A stretch of 64,000 bases of DNA, taken from assembly GCF_013368755.1 (NCBI RefSeq), contig NC_049565.1, positions 2,294,001-2,358,000 on the forward strand, in the 5' to 3' direction. Both the position numbers and the translations under genes were made by a program. This DNA comes from Talaromyces rugulosus (taxonomy: Eukaryota > Ascomycota > Eurotiomycetes > Eurotiales > Trichocomaceae). Positions 1 to 10,907 of this stretch are shown here, in pieces (position 1 is the stretch's first letter; each line of letters opens with the position of its first letter). The notes beneath the pieces are model-generated. The model worked only from the letters and a program-made list of their open reading frames with translations. It had not been told where the DNA came from and made no database searches.

Positions 1-113
1 GTAGCCAAAACAACCTTTGAGCCTGAGCACATCAACTCTTAAAAAAACTCCTTGCAAATGCATTAAACAAGTCTCAAGTGCTGTCATAACGATTATATGT
101 GAAAAACGCTTTT

Positions 114-2030
114 CTACATAGGAGGGTTGCCACCCGGGGCATTACCGTTACCAGTTAACTGGCGTAATATATCCAACTGTGCTTGAACTTGATTGAAAGC
201 CGTCTGGTTCTGTGGAATTTGACCTTGGGCACCCGGTGCTGAAAACGGAGTCTGGGTTTGCTGCTGTTGCTGTTGTTGCTGTTGTTGTTGCTGTTGTTGC
301 TGGTGGTGCTGTTGCAGGGCAGCAAAGAAAGCTGGGTTAATATGTGCTCCTGCCGGGAATTGTCCATATTGATTCTGCTGGGCTGGCATTTGTGGCATTT
401 GAAATGGGAATTGGGGCATATTTGGCGGTAGAGATTGACCGAATGTAGGGTTCTGAGGTGCTTGCTGAAACTGCTGAGGATAAGGATACTGCGGATATTG
501 TGATGTAGGCGAAGCGGTGGTTTGAGGAAAGTTTTGGTATTGGTTAGGAGCAGAGTTCTCGCGAGAAAAGTCTTGTCGACGACCTTGACTCGAAGAATCC
601 CAACCACCCCGTCCACGACCACCTCGCCCAGATCCTCGGTCAAAGCCTCGTGTTCCTCGTCCTCTACCGCGGAAATTGCCACGACCGCGAAAGCTCTGAG
701 GTCCCTCCACTAGTGTTTCTTGAGGGCCCATCATTTCGTGGTAATTTCTAGGTCGAGCAAGCGGCGTGTATCCATCCTCTGTTGTCACTCCACCATCTTC
801 GTCGTCATAGTTCAGCTCACTCTGGCGAAGGCGTGATGGGCCGGGAGGCTCTTTTCTTCCTTTTCCACCGGGACCCTCGGTTTTCCCTTCTCTCTTTTCC
901 TTCTTTTTCTGTTTCAATCTCCGCTTGTATTCCGCTTCTGCTTCGTCGTCCGAAAATTCAATCTCGTCTTCGGCGACTTCTTCGTCGTGGAAGTTGGACG
1001 CATCGCTGCCCTTGATTCCCTTGAGGGCTTGTGTGAAAACAAAAGTGGAATGACTCTCCACGTAATAAACAGGTTTCGCAGATGTCAAGCCAAATTCCTT
1101 GATCTTTGCTGAGTCTCGGAAACGCACTGTATACAAAGGCTCTTCTACCCGTCCCAAGGTGTCTACTACAACCCCAATGACAGTGCGATCCTCGAGACAT
1201 AGCAGTGAGTTGGATTCGAGCACTTGGTAGTCACCGGTTACATTAGCCCTGATGAGGATAATGTTCTCAACGGCAGATTCCACCTGACCAAGTAGCACGA
1301 TTTTCATATCTGGTGTGACAGTTATATCAGGAATAGGCGCAACCTCCTCTTGCTTTTCGTTTGCGGTTTTTATGTGGGCTCCGCCACCAGGTTTCCCTTC
1401 TCCTTCATCGTCCGAGCCGCCTTCGGCGCGCATCAGAATGCGGGCTGTTTCTTCTGCGGTTAAAATTGGGTAGTCTTCTTCGTCGTCATCGTCGCTATCA
1501 TCAGAAGAATCCGTAGAGCTATCCGTGGATGATTCATAGGGCGACGAGTCAGCCTCCCACTCTGGATGTTCCTCCTCTGCTGTTTCGGTTTGGCCGCTTG
1601 CTGTGGCTTCAGTTTCCATCATATCTCCCGTCTCAATATTTCCGTTTTGGACTCCGGCGTGAGAGCTCTCCGTGTTTTGACTTGTTGGGTGCGATAGTTC
1701 TTGCGCCTCGGGCGCATTTACCATAACTTGGTCGTCATTTGAGGATGCGATCTTGTTCTCGACATCAGTCTCAGGCTGTTGGGCTTGAACGCTGTTGTTC
1801 AAAAACGAAAGTCCGGGGATTTCAGATGCAGGTTGCTGAGGCGTAGAAGGCACGCTGTTGGCATTGGAGTTGTGCGCAGCAAAATGAACTGGCGTATGCC
1901 CAGTCAAAGGCGTATTGTAGAAGTCGCTGCCGTTCTCGATTGGTGGAGGAACCGAAAGAGAAGTCGAAGTGTCTGCTGAGGGTTGCTGCTGCTCTTCTGG
2001 CGCATTTTGTTGTTTCGTCTGGTCCTCCAT
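114..2030 (-). CDS. NAF1: H/ACA snoRNP assembly factor Naf1
   Basis: One exon, 638 aa. Naf1 is a nuclear shuttling factor that binds the Cbf5 pseudouridine synthase during H/ACA snoRNP assembly and is later replaced by Gar1. The Naf1/Gar1-type core lies at about residues 230-340 (IPDITVTPDMKIVLLGQVES, then VIGVVVDTLGRVEEPLYTVRF and the conserved KPVYYVESHSTFVF stretch). It is flanked by an acidic Ser/Asp/Glu-rich N-terminal region and a basic, RGG-rich then Gln/Pro-rich C-terminal tail with a polyglutamine run at about residues 570-590. I chose the ATG at 2030 (protein begins MEDQTKQQ). The frame stays open to 2294, but that extension would overlap the first exon of the divergent ALG9 gene and has no recognisable content. 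The core domain makes the family call solid; the exact start is inferred. Confidence 0.88.
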   Translation of the reverse strand: MEDQTKQQNAPEEQQQPSADTSTSLSVPPPIENGSDFYNTPLTGHTPVHFAAHNSNANSVPSTPQQPASEIPGLSFLNNSVQAQQPETDVENKIASSNDDQVMVNAPEAQELSHPTSQNTESSHAGVQNGNIETGDMMETEATASGQTETAEEEHPEWEADSSPYESSTDSSTDSSDDSDDDDEEDYPILTAEETARILMRAEGGSDDEGEGKPGGGAHIKTANEKQEEVAPIPDITVTPDMKIVLLGQVESAVENIILIRANVTGDYQVLESNSLLCLEDRTVIGVVVDTLGRVEEPLYTVRFRDSAKIKEFGLTSAKPVYYVESHSTFVFTQALKGIKGSDASNFHDEEVAEDEIEFSDDEAEAEYKRRLKQKKKEKREGKTEGPGGKGRKEPPGPSRLRQSELNYDDEDGGVTTEDGYTPLARPRNYHEMMGPQETLVEGPQSFRGRGNFRGRGRGTRGFDRGSGRGGRGRGGWDSSSQGRRQDFSRENSAPNQYQNFPQTTASPTSQYPQYPYPQQFQQAPQNPTFGQSLPPNMPQFPFQMPQMPAQQNQYGQFPAGAHINPAFFAALQQHHQQQQQQQQQQQQQQQTQTPFSAPGAQGQIPQNQTAFNQVQAQLDILRQLTGNGNAPGGNPPM

Positions 2031-2233
2031 TTTATGAAATGGCCTAGAAACACGCGAAACAAAAGTCACTGTGTTGTGAGGCAAGTGCAGACCAGACGAA
2101 GGTGGCGGATATTTTTTTTGCGGAGCTGCGTCATTGGCCGCTGGGGCTTCCGTACGGCTTATCGATAAGCGCTGTCGACACGTTTTATGACGCTTCAACA
2201 TCCATCTAGGCTTATGAGGATCACAATAGTAGA
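2031..2233. promoter_or_regulatory. NAF1-ALG9 divergent promoter
   Basis: Only 203 bp separate the chosen start codons of NAF1 (minus) and ALG9 (plus), so this stretch must hold both core promoters and both 5' leaders. I see a T-run near 2111-2118 but no clear TATA box. Confidence 0.5.
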
Positions 2234-4185
2234 ATGTCTTCCTCTGAAGATGAGCATTCCAGCGAGGCGCATGGTGCGCCTCGCAGGGTCCCAAAGTGCG
2301 TCATACACTTCAATTCTCTCAATTCCCCCAAACCAAACCTACTAACAGAGGAAAACCGCTGTCAGAGGCCCTCCCCAGTTCTATCTGCCATTGAAAGCTG
2401 CCCTCTACATCTTTGCTATCTCCAATTTTCTATCGGCTGCCTATGCGCCAATTCAGGACTGTGACGAAATCTTCAATTACTGGGAGCCAACCCACTACGT
2501 CGATCATGGCTATGGGTTACAGACGTGGGAATACTCTCCAGAATACTCCATCAGAAGCTGGCTCTACATCACATTACACGCCGCAGTTGGCAAGACGAGC
2601 GCTATTTGGAGTCCTCGAAAAGTAATACATTTTTATGCCATTCGGGGTTCTCTCGCATTCTTTTGCGCCGCATGCGAGACCCGTCTCTATTCGGCGATAT
2701 GTCGAAGACTCAACGCTGCTATTGGCCTTCTTTTCGCGATGATCGTTGCGTTCAGCCCTGGATTTTTCCATGCTTCGACATCATTTCTGCCATCTAGTTT
2801 CGCCATGTACACTTCGATGCTCGGTCTCGCGGCTTTCCTCAACCGAGGCAAGAACAAGATTGCCGAAGGTATTATGTGGTTTGGTGTGGGCGCTATTGTC
2901 GGCTGGCCTTTCTCTGGTGCATTGCTTCTGCCGCTTATTGGCAGTGAGCTTCTCTCAGCAATCTCCACCGGCGATGTTCAAGATGCTGTTTGGGGGGTGA
3001 TCAATGGGGCTCTCAGATGCTTTGCCATTCTGGTATGGACTGTTCCCACGCTGTTACGCAACTTGACTAACATGAACAGGGACTTGAAATCGGCGTGGAT
3101 TCCCTTTTCTTCCAGAAACCTGCAATCGTACCTTGGAATATTGTCTCGTACAATGTGTTTGGTGGCGAGGGAAGAGGCCCCAACATCTTTGGCACCGAGC
3201 CTTGGACATTCTACATTCGGAACTTGCTGTTGAACTTTAATGTCTGGGTCATTCTGGCCATTTCCGTTGCGCCTTTGCTCATTTTACGAGCCTTGTTCGG
3301 GTCTCGGGCATCGAGCTCGAATCAAACAATTCTACGGCTATTAGCCTACAGTTCGCCATTCTACCTCTGGCTTGCCATATTCACTGTTCAACCTCACAAG
3401 GAAGAGCGATTCATGTATCCTGCGTATCCGTTTTTGGCACTGAATGCGGCTCTTGCTCTCCACCTGATTCTCGAATATGTTGGCACCAACAAGCCCGGCA
3501 CGTTGATGGGACTGATCCCCGGAAAACTTAAATTGGCTGCTGTCACAGCATTCATTCTTGTATCCATCAATGCGGGGCTTCTGAGATCTGTCGGTATGGC
3601 AACTGCTTACAATGCGCCACTAGGTGTGTACGGTGCACTTGAAAAGCCTGGTATCGCGAAGGAAGGCGATTCCCTTTGCCTAGGAAAGGAGTGGTACCGT
3701 TTCCCATCTTCCTTTTTCCTCCCAGACTCGATGCAAGCGAAATTCATCCGCAGTGAATTTTCCGGGCTATTGCCAGGTGAATTTCCCAATGGCAGCACTA
3801 TCAAAGCCTTGCTCTCTGGTGCAGCTGCAATTCCATCCGGGATGAATGATCGCAATGAAGAAGATCCATCAAAATACGTGAGTTTCTACCCCCGATTCTC
3901 CTGTAACTCAGTACTGATCAGTTGTCTTCTCGGCAGGTTGACATCTCACAGTGCTCCTTTCTCGTGGACTCTTCCTTCCCTAGCGCTCCACCCACCGAGT
4001 TAGAGCCTGACTACGTTCACGACACTGATAATTGGGAACAGATAACCTGTAAGAAGTTCCTAGACGCCTCAAACACGTCGATTCTGGGCCGGGTAGCCTG
4101 GATTCCCGACCTGCCGTTTATCCCTACGCCTTATCGGCGGCAATGGGGAGAGTACTGCTTGCTGCGACGAAGGCAAGATTCATAG
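2234..4185 (+). CDS. ALG9: Dol-P-Man:Man6/8GlcNAc2-PP-Dol alpha-1,2-mannosyltransferase (ALG9)
   Basis: Four exons: 2234-2295, 2351-3032, 3080-3877, 3937-4185; 596 aa. ALG9 adds alpha-1,2-mannose from dolichyl-phosphate mannose to the lipid-linked oligosaccharide in the ER lumen. The GT-C family signature is clear near the N-terminus (APIQDCDEIFNYWEPTHY, with the acidic DCDE pair, then GLQTWEYSPEYSIRSW), followed by many hydrophobic membrane segments and a HKEERFMYPAYPF motif in the middle of the protein. Introns are 55, 47 and 59 nt. The first (GTGCGT to CAGAG) is the least certain, chosen because it is the acceptor that restores frame. An in-frame TAA at 2343 requires a splice upstream of the conserved region. 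Size matches fungal ALG9. Confidence 0.9.
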
Positions 4186-4654
4186 ATCCATAGAACTTCC
4201 ATTCATCCGCATATCTCTCAAATCTACTTTTTGAAATGGTCCATCACTAATAATAAATATTGTGGCCGCGGATGGAAACCCAGGATTCTCTACACATAAA
4301 TAGATTAGCAAAGCGGTGATCAAAGCGATTATGGGAACCCGATTGAGTCGTCGTATGGCCTTTCCCAATCGGGAAAAAGAATCCCGTCCGTTTTGGGACT
4401 GACGATGCACCGATAAGCTCAGGCGTTTCCCCTCACTTGTCGGACGCTGTATCAAGTGCAGATAAATGTCTTGGTGGGAGTGTTGTTAACCTTGTTAACA
4501 CGGACATCATTCAGTACCATTTTCCGTCGGTCTAGGCAGCCCTTTTGGGTTGGCGGGGCTTTTGGATATTTCCAAAAGTTATTTGTATATATCAGTTAAA
4601 TACATCTATTTAAATTTTGTTTGTACACTTCTTGATTATCTTGGTGACATCACC
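4186..4654. other. Intergenic, ALG9 3' side and promoter of next gene
   Basis: 469 bp, becoming AT-rich after 4560. A 91-codon minus-strand reading frame (4180-4455) overlaps the end of ALG9 and resembles nothing. No RNA gene or repeat seen. Confidence 0.4.
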
Positions 4655-6173
4655 ATGGGGATAATGAATCGAGTTACGACGACGCTCAACATTCCGAAGT
4701 ACCATCTGCTTGACGGCCAGCTGCAACCTTTTGATATAGCAGTCGGGATTGCAATAATCACTGCATTATCATGGTCTTTCTTCTTTCTGCTTCGCAATTT
4801 GAGCAATACCCAGAAACAAAAAACCAAAAGACCATCGACGCCGGATCTCGAGCAAGATAGACTGAAGAAGCCTACTAGGAAATTTGGCGGTGTGCTTGCT
4901 TTCTATACCGAAAAATAGAAAAGTATTCTTAGGCTGATATATTTTATAATGATACAGAATGGACACCGTCTTCATTCAAAAGACCAGAGCCAGTTCCTTA
5001 TCCAGAATGGGACGTAGAGACATCACAGCCTATTCCCTATCGGCCTTTTCGCTATGGACCGTAAGCCATTATTTCTTCTTTTGGTGCTATAACGACTACT
5101 AACTTGCAATAGCAAATATTTTGTGACCATGGGACTGAGGAGCATGAATTGGGATGAGTGGATTGGTCGGTTTTTATTCTATTCGTCTTAGTGTCGCCCA
5201 TTGCCAGACTATGTCTAACAGATATTCAGAACTGGACAATCATTATTCGCGGTTTCACGCCGACAAGGCCCGCCGCATCACAGAACGCGGCTCAAAATGC
5301 TGCAAGACTGCTCCAGAAGCCATGGAGGGTGCCATCGAGCTCCTCGAAGAATTGTACGGAATTACCCCTTCTTCAAAAAACTCAGCTAGAGCTAATATAT
5401 TGAGCAGAGCATCATACCTCCCCGCTCGCTACCCAAACATGTTCCGCAAAACCGCTGTCGGTGTCGACAACCTGTTCACCGGGGAAAGCTTCAACATTGT
5501 CCAACGCCCTCTTGCCGAAGACCCCATGATCATCTCATCGCGTCTGATCCAGGATGACTTGGCACTCATGTTTGAAAAGCCCGACGGACAGTACTATCTC
5601 CTCGCGGGCGCGATCCTGCTCGCAGGGTTCTGGCGCCTGCAAGACAAATTCGGCATGCCACTCAGCGAAATCCACAGCTCTGCTGACGTACCCCAGTTCC
5701 GCGAAAAGCTCGAAAAAGGGATGATGAATTTCTTCCGCCGAATCAAGCCGGAGGACCCCGTGTTGCGAAACAATTACTTCTTACAAGTCGATGACGATCT
5801 AGCTTGGTCGAACAGCATCGGGTCGGAAGATTCCGATGGGATTTCGTGGAACACGGCAGAGAAGAATCGCGCGATTGAGCATCACTATTTCAGGTCGGAG
5901 AGACAGTCGCTGAGACGGCTGCCGCGCTCTGGGGCGGTGGTGTTCACTATTCGCACGTATTTTGAGCCTGTGACTGAAATTGCCAAGGAGCCGTATGTGC
6001 CGGGGAGGCTGGCTTCTGCGGTTCGATCGTGGGGGGATGATGTGTCGAGGTATAAAGGCAAGGAGAAGTATGAAGAGGTGCTGCTGGAGTACCTCGACAA
6101 GAAGCATGAGGAGCAAGTGGCCAATGGGCTGGAGCTGGAGAATGAAGATGAAGTGCGCGGATATCCATATTAA
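4655..6173 (+). CDS. Membrane-anchored HODM/DUF3445 family protein
   Basis: Four exons: 4655-4889, 4958-5060, 5113-5165, 5230-6173; 444 aa. The body belongs to the DUF3445 family, now linked to the alpha subunit of haem-dependent oxidative N-demethylase. Recognisable parts are KYFVTMGLRSMNWDEWIELD, the long central region with EDPMIISSRLIQDDLALMF, LLAGAILLAGFWRLQDKFG, and the late RSERQSLRRLPRSGAVVFTIRTY stretch typical of fungal members. Residues about 28-47 are a single hydrophobic segment (DIAVGIAIITALSWSFFFLL) followed by basic residues, so the protein is probably anchored in a membrane with the enzyme domain in the cytosol. The start has a good context (caccATGG). Introns are 68, 52 and 64 nt; the third donor (GTCGGT) is non-consensus but is the one that keeps frame. 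The substrate is unknown. Confidence 0.8.
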
Positions 6174-6300
6174 TAGTATAATGCTTCAAATGTTGTAAAT
6201 GGTGTATAATCGCTCATGTATTCTGTACATATGCATTGCCGATGCTCCAATATCCATACCTAGACGCCCAAGCAAATAAATCCAAAGGCAGCTGAGCTAT

Positions 6301-8222
6301 TCACGCTGCACCCAGCGTATCTATGCTAGTCTTCTGCAATCGTCTTCGCCGCGTAGCCAGCTCACGCTCTTTGCTCTTGCGCCAGTCGCATTCGTCGCGG
6401 AACTCACAGATTCGACATTTCCAAGCATCTGTCACCTCGACTCCGCGCGGCGCGCGTTCGCCTCGCCACCAGTTCAACTGGTCGGACGAGTAAGATGTTA
6501 GGTCGGACGGGTCAAAGAGAAAAGAACGGCTGCCCAGCTCAGTCGGTACGCCATCCTCTGCTTGCGTCGAAGAAAGGTATTTGGCCGTCAGAACTGGGGA
6601 AATCACCGTGGGATAAGACTCGAGGAACTTTGGCTGCGACTGCGCAGGTACAGAGGGGGCGATGTTTTGATTTTCCTTGGCGGGGAGGAACGTGTAGCGA
6701 AGTTGTCGTTTCATTAGCTTCCAGAGGCTAGCTAGATTATTATGGGAAAGCAAAATGCTCATTGAATCCTGGCTTGCGCCAGGCACATAATCCGGGTCTG
6801 ACTCTTGCGAAGACAAAGCGTCGAAAAATTGATCATTCAGTCCTCCAACTTCGGCAAGAAATCCATCGGTAAATACGCGCTCCGTGTCCAAGTCGTAACG
6901 CTGGGCTATTGTTTCGATCGTCACGTCGTCGCTCGTCACCAGCCGGTTGAGCATGTGGTAGTATAGCTGCAACTGCAGGTGTGTTGGGCGAAAAGAGGTG
7001 CTGGAGACTGTTGGGACTGATCGACTGGCACGCGTTTTGATGTCTGTGAGGTAGATTCTCGGAACGTCGACATATGAGGACTCGAGATCGGTCGGTTCTT
7101 CATCCTCTTTTTCCACAGGTTCAACGACTTGGCTCCACCCCATGTCATCTAATCTCTTCCCACCCCGAGACGGCGACAAAAGGTAGTCCGTGATGGACAT
7201 TTGATATTCCGGCAAAGCCGCCTTCGCCGCATCCGCGTCTGCATAGAATACATCGGCAGATGCCTCCAATTCCGAGTCCGGGCAGATATAAGAGAGCTGA
7301 TCAATAATGCCCGTCACGATCTCACCATCGATGCATCCCCAAATCTCCAGTTCTCGAGTCATGCCATATTCGCGGAGGGTTCGAAGACCCTGGATGATAT
7401 TCCATATCCTCAGCGCCCAGCCATCCTCCTTGGTCGTGATCTCGACGGGCACTGTGACGTGCACCTCTTCCTCCAGGACTTTGTGCACAGCGGTGCCCTG
7501 TTTCATTGCTGGCGTCCTCCGTTTCCGTCCAAATTTTGTAAGGGTGTACCAGTACTGCAACTCGCACCAGGCCGGGGCGATCAAGTCCGAGACCGAGAGG
7601 GCCTTGTTCGGCGGTTTGCGAAATCGCTGCAGGGGCGTTTTCTCGGCGGGATTATTTTGAGTTATCTGCGTAACTGTCTTGGCCTGTTCTTCCGCCGTCC
7701 ACTGTTTTTCCCGCGTCTGCTGTCTCTCTAGGTCACGATGTCTGCCTTCTGTGGATGTCGGGTGTTCAACTAGACGCTAGCTCGTCAGGCCGTCAGCTCT
7801 TCAAAAATACGATAAATCAAATGGATTTTTGTCCACATACCACTGATCGGAGGGAGCTCGTGCTCTGGAGCCTTTGAAGGACTCGATAGCAGTTTTGAAT
7901 GTTGTAGTTGCTGCTGCTGTTGCTGCTGCCGCCGCTTGGCCGCAGGACTCCATGTCTCGCGACCCAGCACCTTTGGGATACGCGCAGAATGGGGTATCTC
8001 ATTATCTTCAATATCGGTGACCAGCAGAGGTTCCTTGAGATCACTCAGCTGCGCCGCCGCCGAATCAGCTAGAGTTGTTTGTCGGGGAGGAGTCGCAGGT
8101 TGGGTCTGCTGGTGGTGGTCCGCGCGTTCAAGCAGCTGGGTTAACAGCACCTCCTCGTCGGGCGTAAAGTCGGATCCGTAGTCGCTGCTATCCTCCTGGT
8201 CTTTTTCCTGTCCGATTTGCAT
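6301..8222 (-). CDS. EXO5: Exonuclease V, mitochondrial-type Fe-S nuclease (EXO5/DEM1)
   Basis: Two exons: 7841-8222 and 6301-7769; 616 aa, near the usual family length. EXO5 is a single-strand DNA exonuclease of the RecB-like PD-(D/E)XK fold that holds a 4Fe-4S cluster. The four cluster cysteines are visible: Cys196 (PAWCELQYWYTL) and Cys579, Cys582, Cys588 (CRICEFRDECDW). The catalytic residues sit in GEIVTGIIDQLSYI and IYLTDIKTRASRS. The 71-nt intron (GTATGT to CTAG) is needed because a stop lies in frame just upstream of exon 2. The N-terminal third is low complexity with a CAG-encoded Gln run after AKRR. Yeast Exo5 acts in mitochondrial DNA maintenance; I see no clear targeting presequence here, so location is inferred. 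Its 3' end faces that of the HODM-like gene, 127 bp away. Confidence 0.88.
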
Positions 8223-8636
8223 CTCGTCTTGGTTGGCGAATCATGGCAATGCTGGTTGTAATGGAAAGAGATGGACAGAAATGTTGTTGTGCTTGATGTT
8301 GAGATGGCATGACGCGCCGGCCCGCGTTCCCGACCTCACATCTCTATTATATAAGAACTTGTATTAATATCATTGCCCTTTTATTTATTTGGAGGATATC
8401 ATTCATTCGAGTGTTTTCATATCAATAGGGCTCATTTAATTATAGATGTAGTTGGTTCTCTACATCTAATGTATATGTACTATCTGGAGCTGTGTAATTA
8501 TATATATCCAACAGATCATTACCATGTGGTATGTATACTTTCAAATCCATCATTTGTACCAGTTCCTATCAACTGATCAATACTTGAATGATACACAAAA
8601 AGTCTCCCCTGTAAATATGATACAAGAATGCATGTC
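8223..8636. other. Intergenic, EXO5 promoter
   Basis: 414 bp; the half next to EXO5 is mixed, the rest is AT-rich. It contains the EXO5 5' leader and the 3' flank of the ACT-domain gene. No RNA gene or repeat recognised. Confidence 0.4.
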
Positions 8637-9062
8637 TTACTCAACTTGACTCCTACCCCCCCTACTCAACTCCTCCAAAGCCTGCATTGCATCCCCCCCT
8701 TTCCCCTCTGGAACAAAAACATGATCATGAAAATACCCACTAACAACATTCGCACTAATGCCCCGGGAGGCAAGCTTGTTTGAAATCACCGCCATTAACC
8801 CCACAGCCTCCAGGCTGGAGTGCACTTTCAGTGAGATCTTCTTGCTCGGGTATGTATACTCGAGGCCATGCGATTCGGCGGCTTGTTTGGTGAGTATGAG
8901 GGTGAGACCTTCGACTTCTTGGAAAATGAGGTCTGGGTGCAGAGTGGCCAGTGGGAGGGAAGATAAGGGTTGGGTGGTTGTGCTGAAGACGTATGTTTCT
9001 GTGTGGAGGACTGGCTCGAGAGTGCGCAGGAGTGCTGGGAGGTCTGTTTCGCCGATGGGCAT
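8637..9062 (-). CDS. Small ACT-domain protein (DUF2241 type)
   Basis: Single exon, 141 aa. The sequence matches the small stand-alone proteins with paired ACT-like folds (DUF2241/ACT_3). It begins MPIGETDLPALLRTLEPVL, continues with ETYVFSTT and LIFQEVEGLTLILTKQAAE, and has the second ACT half SLKVHSSLEAVGLMAVISN with the family ending SANVVSGYFHDHVFVPEGK. ACT domains usually bind amino acids and regulate metabolic enzymes. This protein carries no catalytic domain, so it may be a ligand-binding regulator; that role is inference. The start is the first ATG and the length is typical of the family. Confidence 0.8.
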   Translation of the reverse strand: MPIGETDLPALLRTLEPVLHTETYVFSTTTQPLSSLPLATLHPDLIFQEVEGLTLILTKQAAESHGLEYTYPSKKISLKVHSSLEAVGLMAVISNKLASRGISANVVSGYFHDHVFVPEGKGGDAMQALEELSRGGRSQVE

Positions 9063-9202
9063 TTTTGGATTTATTGAATACTTGTGGACGAATATTGTGT
9101 ATGTTTCAGTAGGTACAAGGATGTATCTGATATTTATAACCTTTGAGCTTTCAATTCATGAGTACAGACATGTTATCCATGACCACTAGTGGGTCTTGTT
9201 TA

Positions 9203-9606
9203 TAACCCCCGCGGGCCACACAAGCCAGACGGGCCACCTGTAATGCCATATAAAATGACCTTTTTCTAGGATTTAGAAGCAACCACATATATATATCAAA
9301 TATTATATAAAATATGCCATAAACAACTGATTTTTAAGATTAAAAATTCGACAAGGCTATACTAAGAAAAATCACACCTTTATTTAATAAAACCAAAAAA
9401 ATACACTATATACAACTGTGATTTTCCTAAAAATAAATAATTACTTAATAAAAGTTGATATACATATAGAGTTTTATATATAGAATAACACACTTGATTT
9501 TTAAACACAGTATTTCAATAAAAATGGTGATGTTTTCAACCACAAAAAATGGCCTTTCGTATGGGATTACAGGTGGCCCGACTGGCTTGGTGGCCCGCGA
9601 AGGTTA
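9203..9606. mobile_element. MITE-like non-autonomous DNA transposon, 404 bp
   Basis: Two inverted arms of about 62 bp bound the element: 9203-9265 and about 9543-9606. Both begin TAACC, share CGCGGGCCAC and CGGGCCACCTGTAAT, and differ by a few substitutions and one 1-nt gap. A TA dinucleotide flanks each end (9201-9202 and 9607-9608), as expected for Tc1/mariner-type insertion; a three-base TTA/TAA reading, as in Harbinger elements, is also possible. The interior is very AT-rich with no coding potential and contains a second inverted pair (AAAATCACA at 9367-9375, TGTGATTTT at 9417-9425). Long arms, small size and no ORF fit a MITE that depends on a transposase elsewhere. No second copy is in the window. 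Confidence 0.82.
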
Positions 9607-9840
9607 TAAAATACGTTAACGCCTTTAGACAAATATTACTCCAATCAAGAATCTATTAAGATAAACCCAATCTATGCTCGTGCAGGTAGCCTGCTAAATC
9701 CTGCACGTGTTCTATGTAGTTCATATGTAAATGTCTATAATCTATATCCATGCTGTAGCGTCAAGACCCAACGCCAATGCAGATATATCGCGTATGTTGA
9801 ATAGTTACGAAAAAACAAAAACCTACCCTGTATGCTTGTA

Positions 9841-10907
9841 TCAAACCGCCGGCGACGCAATAGGCACGGCATCCAATCCCCCAGCAACAGCCATCGCCGC
9901 CGCCTCCGCCTCACGCGCCGCAACCTCACGCGCAGCCCTCTGATTCAACCAACTCAGATACGTCTGCCACCCAATTGCAATAACCCCACCAAACACAGAC
10001 CTAAACTGCGGCGGAACATACAAAAAGCTAAACGTGACCACGGCGGGCCACAGCTTGACGCTGTTCCACAAACTGCTCGGCAGTGCACGTTTCAGCCGCT
10101 GCCATGTTTCGTCAATAGAGTCGCCGACGAGTAGGGACTGCACGCTGAAGAAATAGCTATTGAAGACGGGAGCGAAGACGGCTTGTTGGACGCAGACTTT
10201 GGTGAAGATTGAGAGGGCTTTGGAGGAGTAGTTAAAGTTGTGGTGGAGGAACATGAACCTTTATGGAATTAGCACTTCCCTATTTTTTCCGTCTCTGTGT
10301 GCATGGTGTGGGTTGCTCACCATTTATATTGCGGAATACTCGTCGTCAAGCCAATTGTCAAATGTCGCAGCGTGCGCAACGGATCATATCCAACCATCAC
10401 CGGCTTTTTATCCTTATCATTATCATCACCACCACCAGCAGTATCATCCGCGGGCTTCGCTTCACTCGGAAACAGCAGCTGCGCACCGAGATCTCCACAC
10501 AGGTAGATCACAAACGAACTGGCCATCTGCGTGACATATGGCCGCCGGTCCTGGGTGCGCGAATACCATGATCCAAAACGGCCGAGCGGGCCTGCCTTGA
10601 TCGCTTCCAGGACAGAGCGATTTCGAGGGCCGGCGGTTGTTGTTATTGTTGTTGTTGTTGTCAAGGGCGGGATGGGCGCGCCGGCGGACGAGGCGGTAGT
10701 GCCGGGGGGTGTTGTAGTTTTCGAGTCAAGATGTTTCGTGATATTATTATTATTACTGTTGGTGTTGGTGTTGGCGTTGCTGCTGCTCTCGGTAGAATGT
10801 TTCCGCTGCTGCTGAAAAGTCCGCTGTGTTCTATATTTCAGGGCCGAGGCGTTGCTTCCTGAGCGTCGTCCTCCAATGGAGCCCAGGTCTAATATTAATC
10901 GGCGCAT
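9841..10907 (-). CDS. Mpv17/PMP22 (Sym1-like) membrane protein
   Basis: Two exons: 10321-10907 and 9841-10258; 334 aa, intron 62 nt (GTGAGC to AAAG). The family comprises four-helix proteins of the mitochondrial inner membrane or peroxisome. Family features include the first helix region RRPYVTQMASSFVIYLCGDL, the join KWFMFLHHNFNY across the splice site, CVQQAVFAPVFNSYFF, and the signature LWNSVKLWPAVVTFSFLYVP ending in the conserved aromatic helix GWQTYLSW. Residues 1 to about 95 are a basic, Ser/Thr/Asn-rich, low-complexity leader that could include a mitochondrial presequence. A charged insert (DDTAGGGDDNDKDKK) sits between the first helices. The family is secure; organelle and transported substrate are not known from sequence. 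Confidence 0.85.

Noticed and set aside
155..682. 175-codon minus-strand frame inside NAF1
   Set aside because: It is a shifted reading of the CAG/RGG repeats; low complexity, no independent support.
2031..2294. N-terminal extension of the NAF1 frame by 88 residues
   Set aside because: It overlaps ALG9 exon 1 and the short shared promoter, and its sequence is unlike any Naf1 region.
4180..4455. 91-codon minus-strand frame after ALG9
   Set aside because: Overlaps the ALG9 stop region and has no domain or convincing start.
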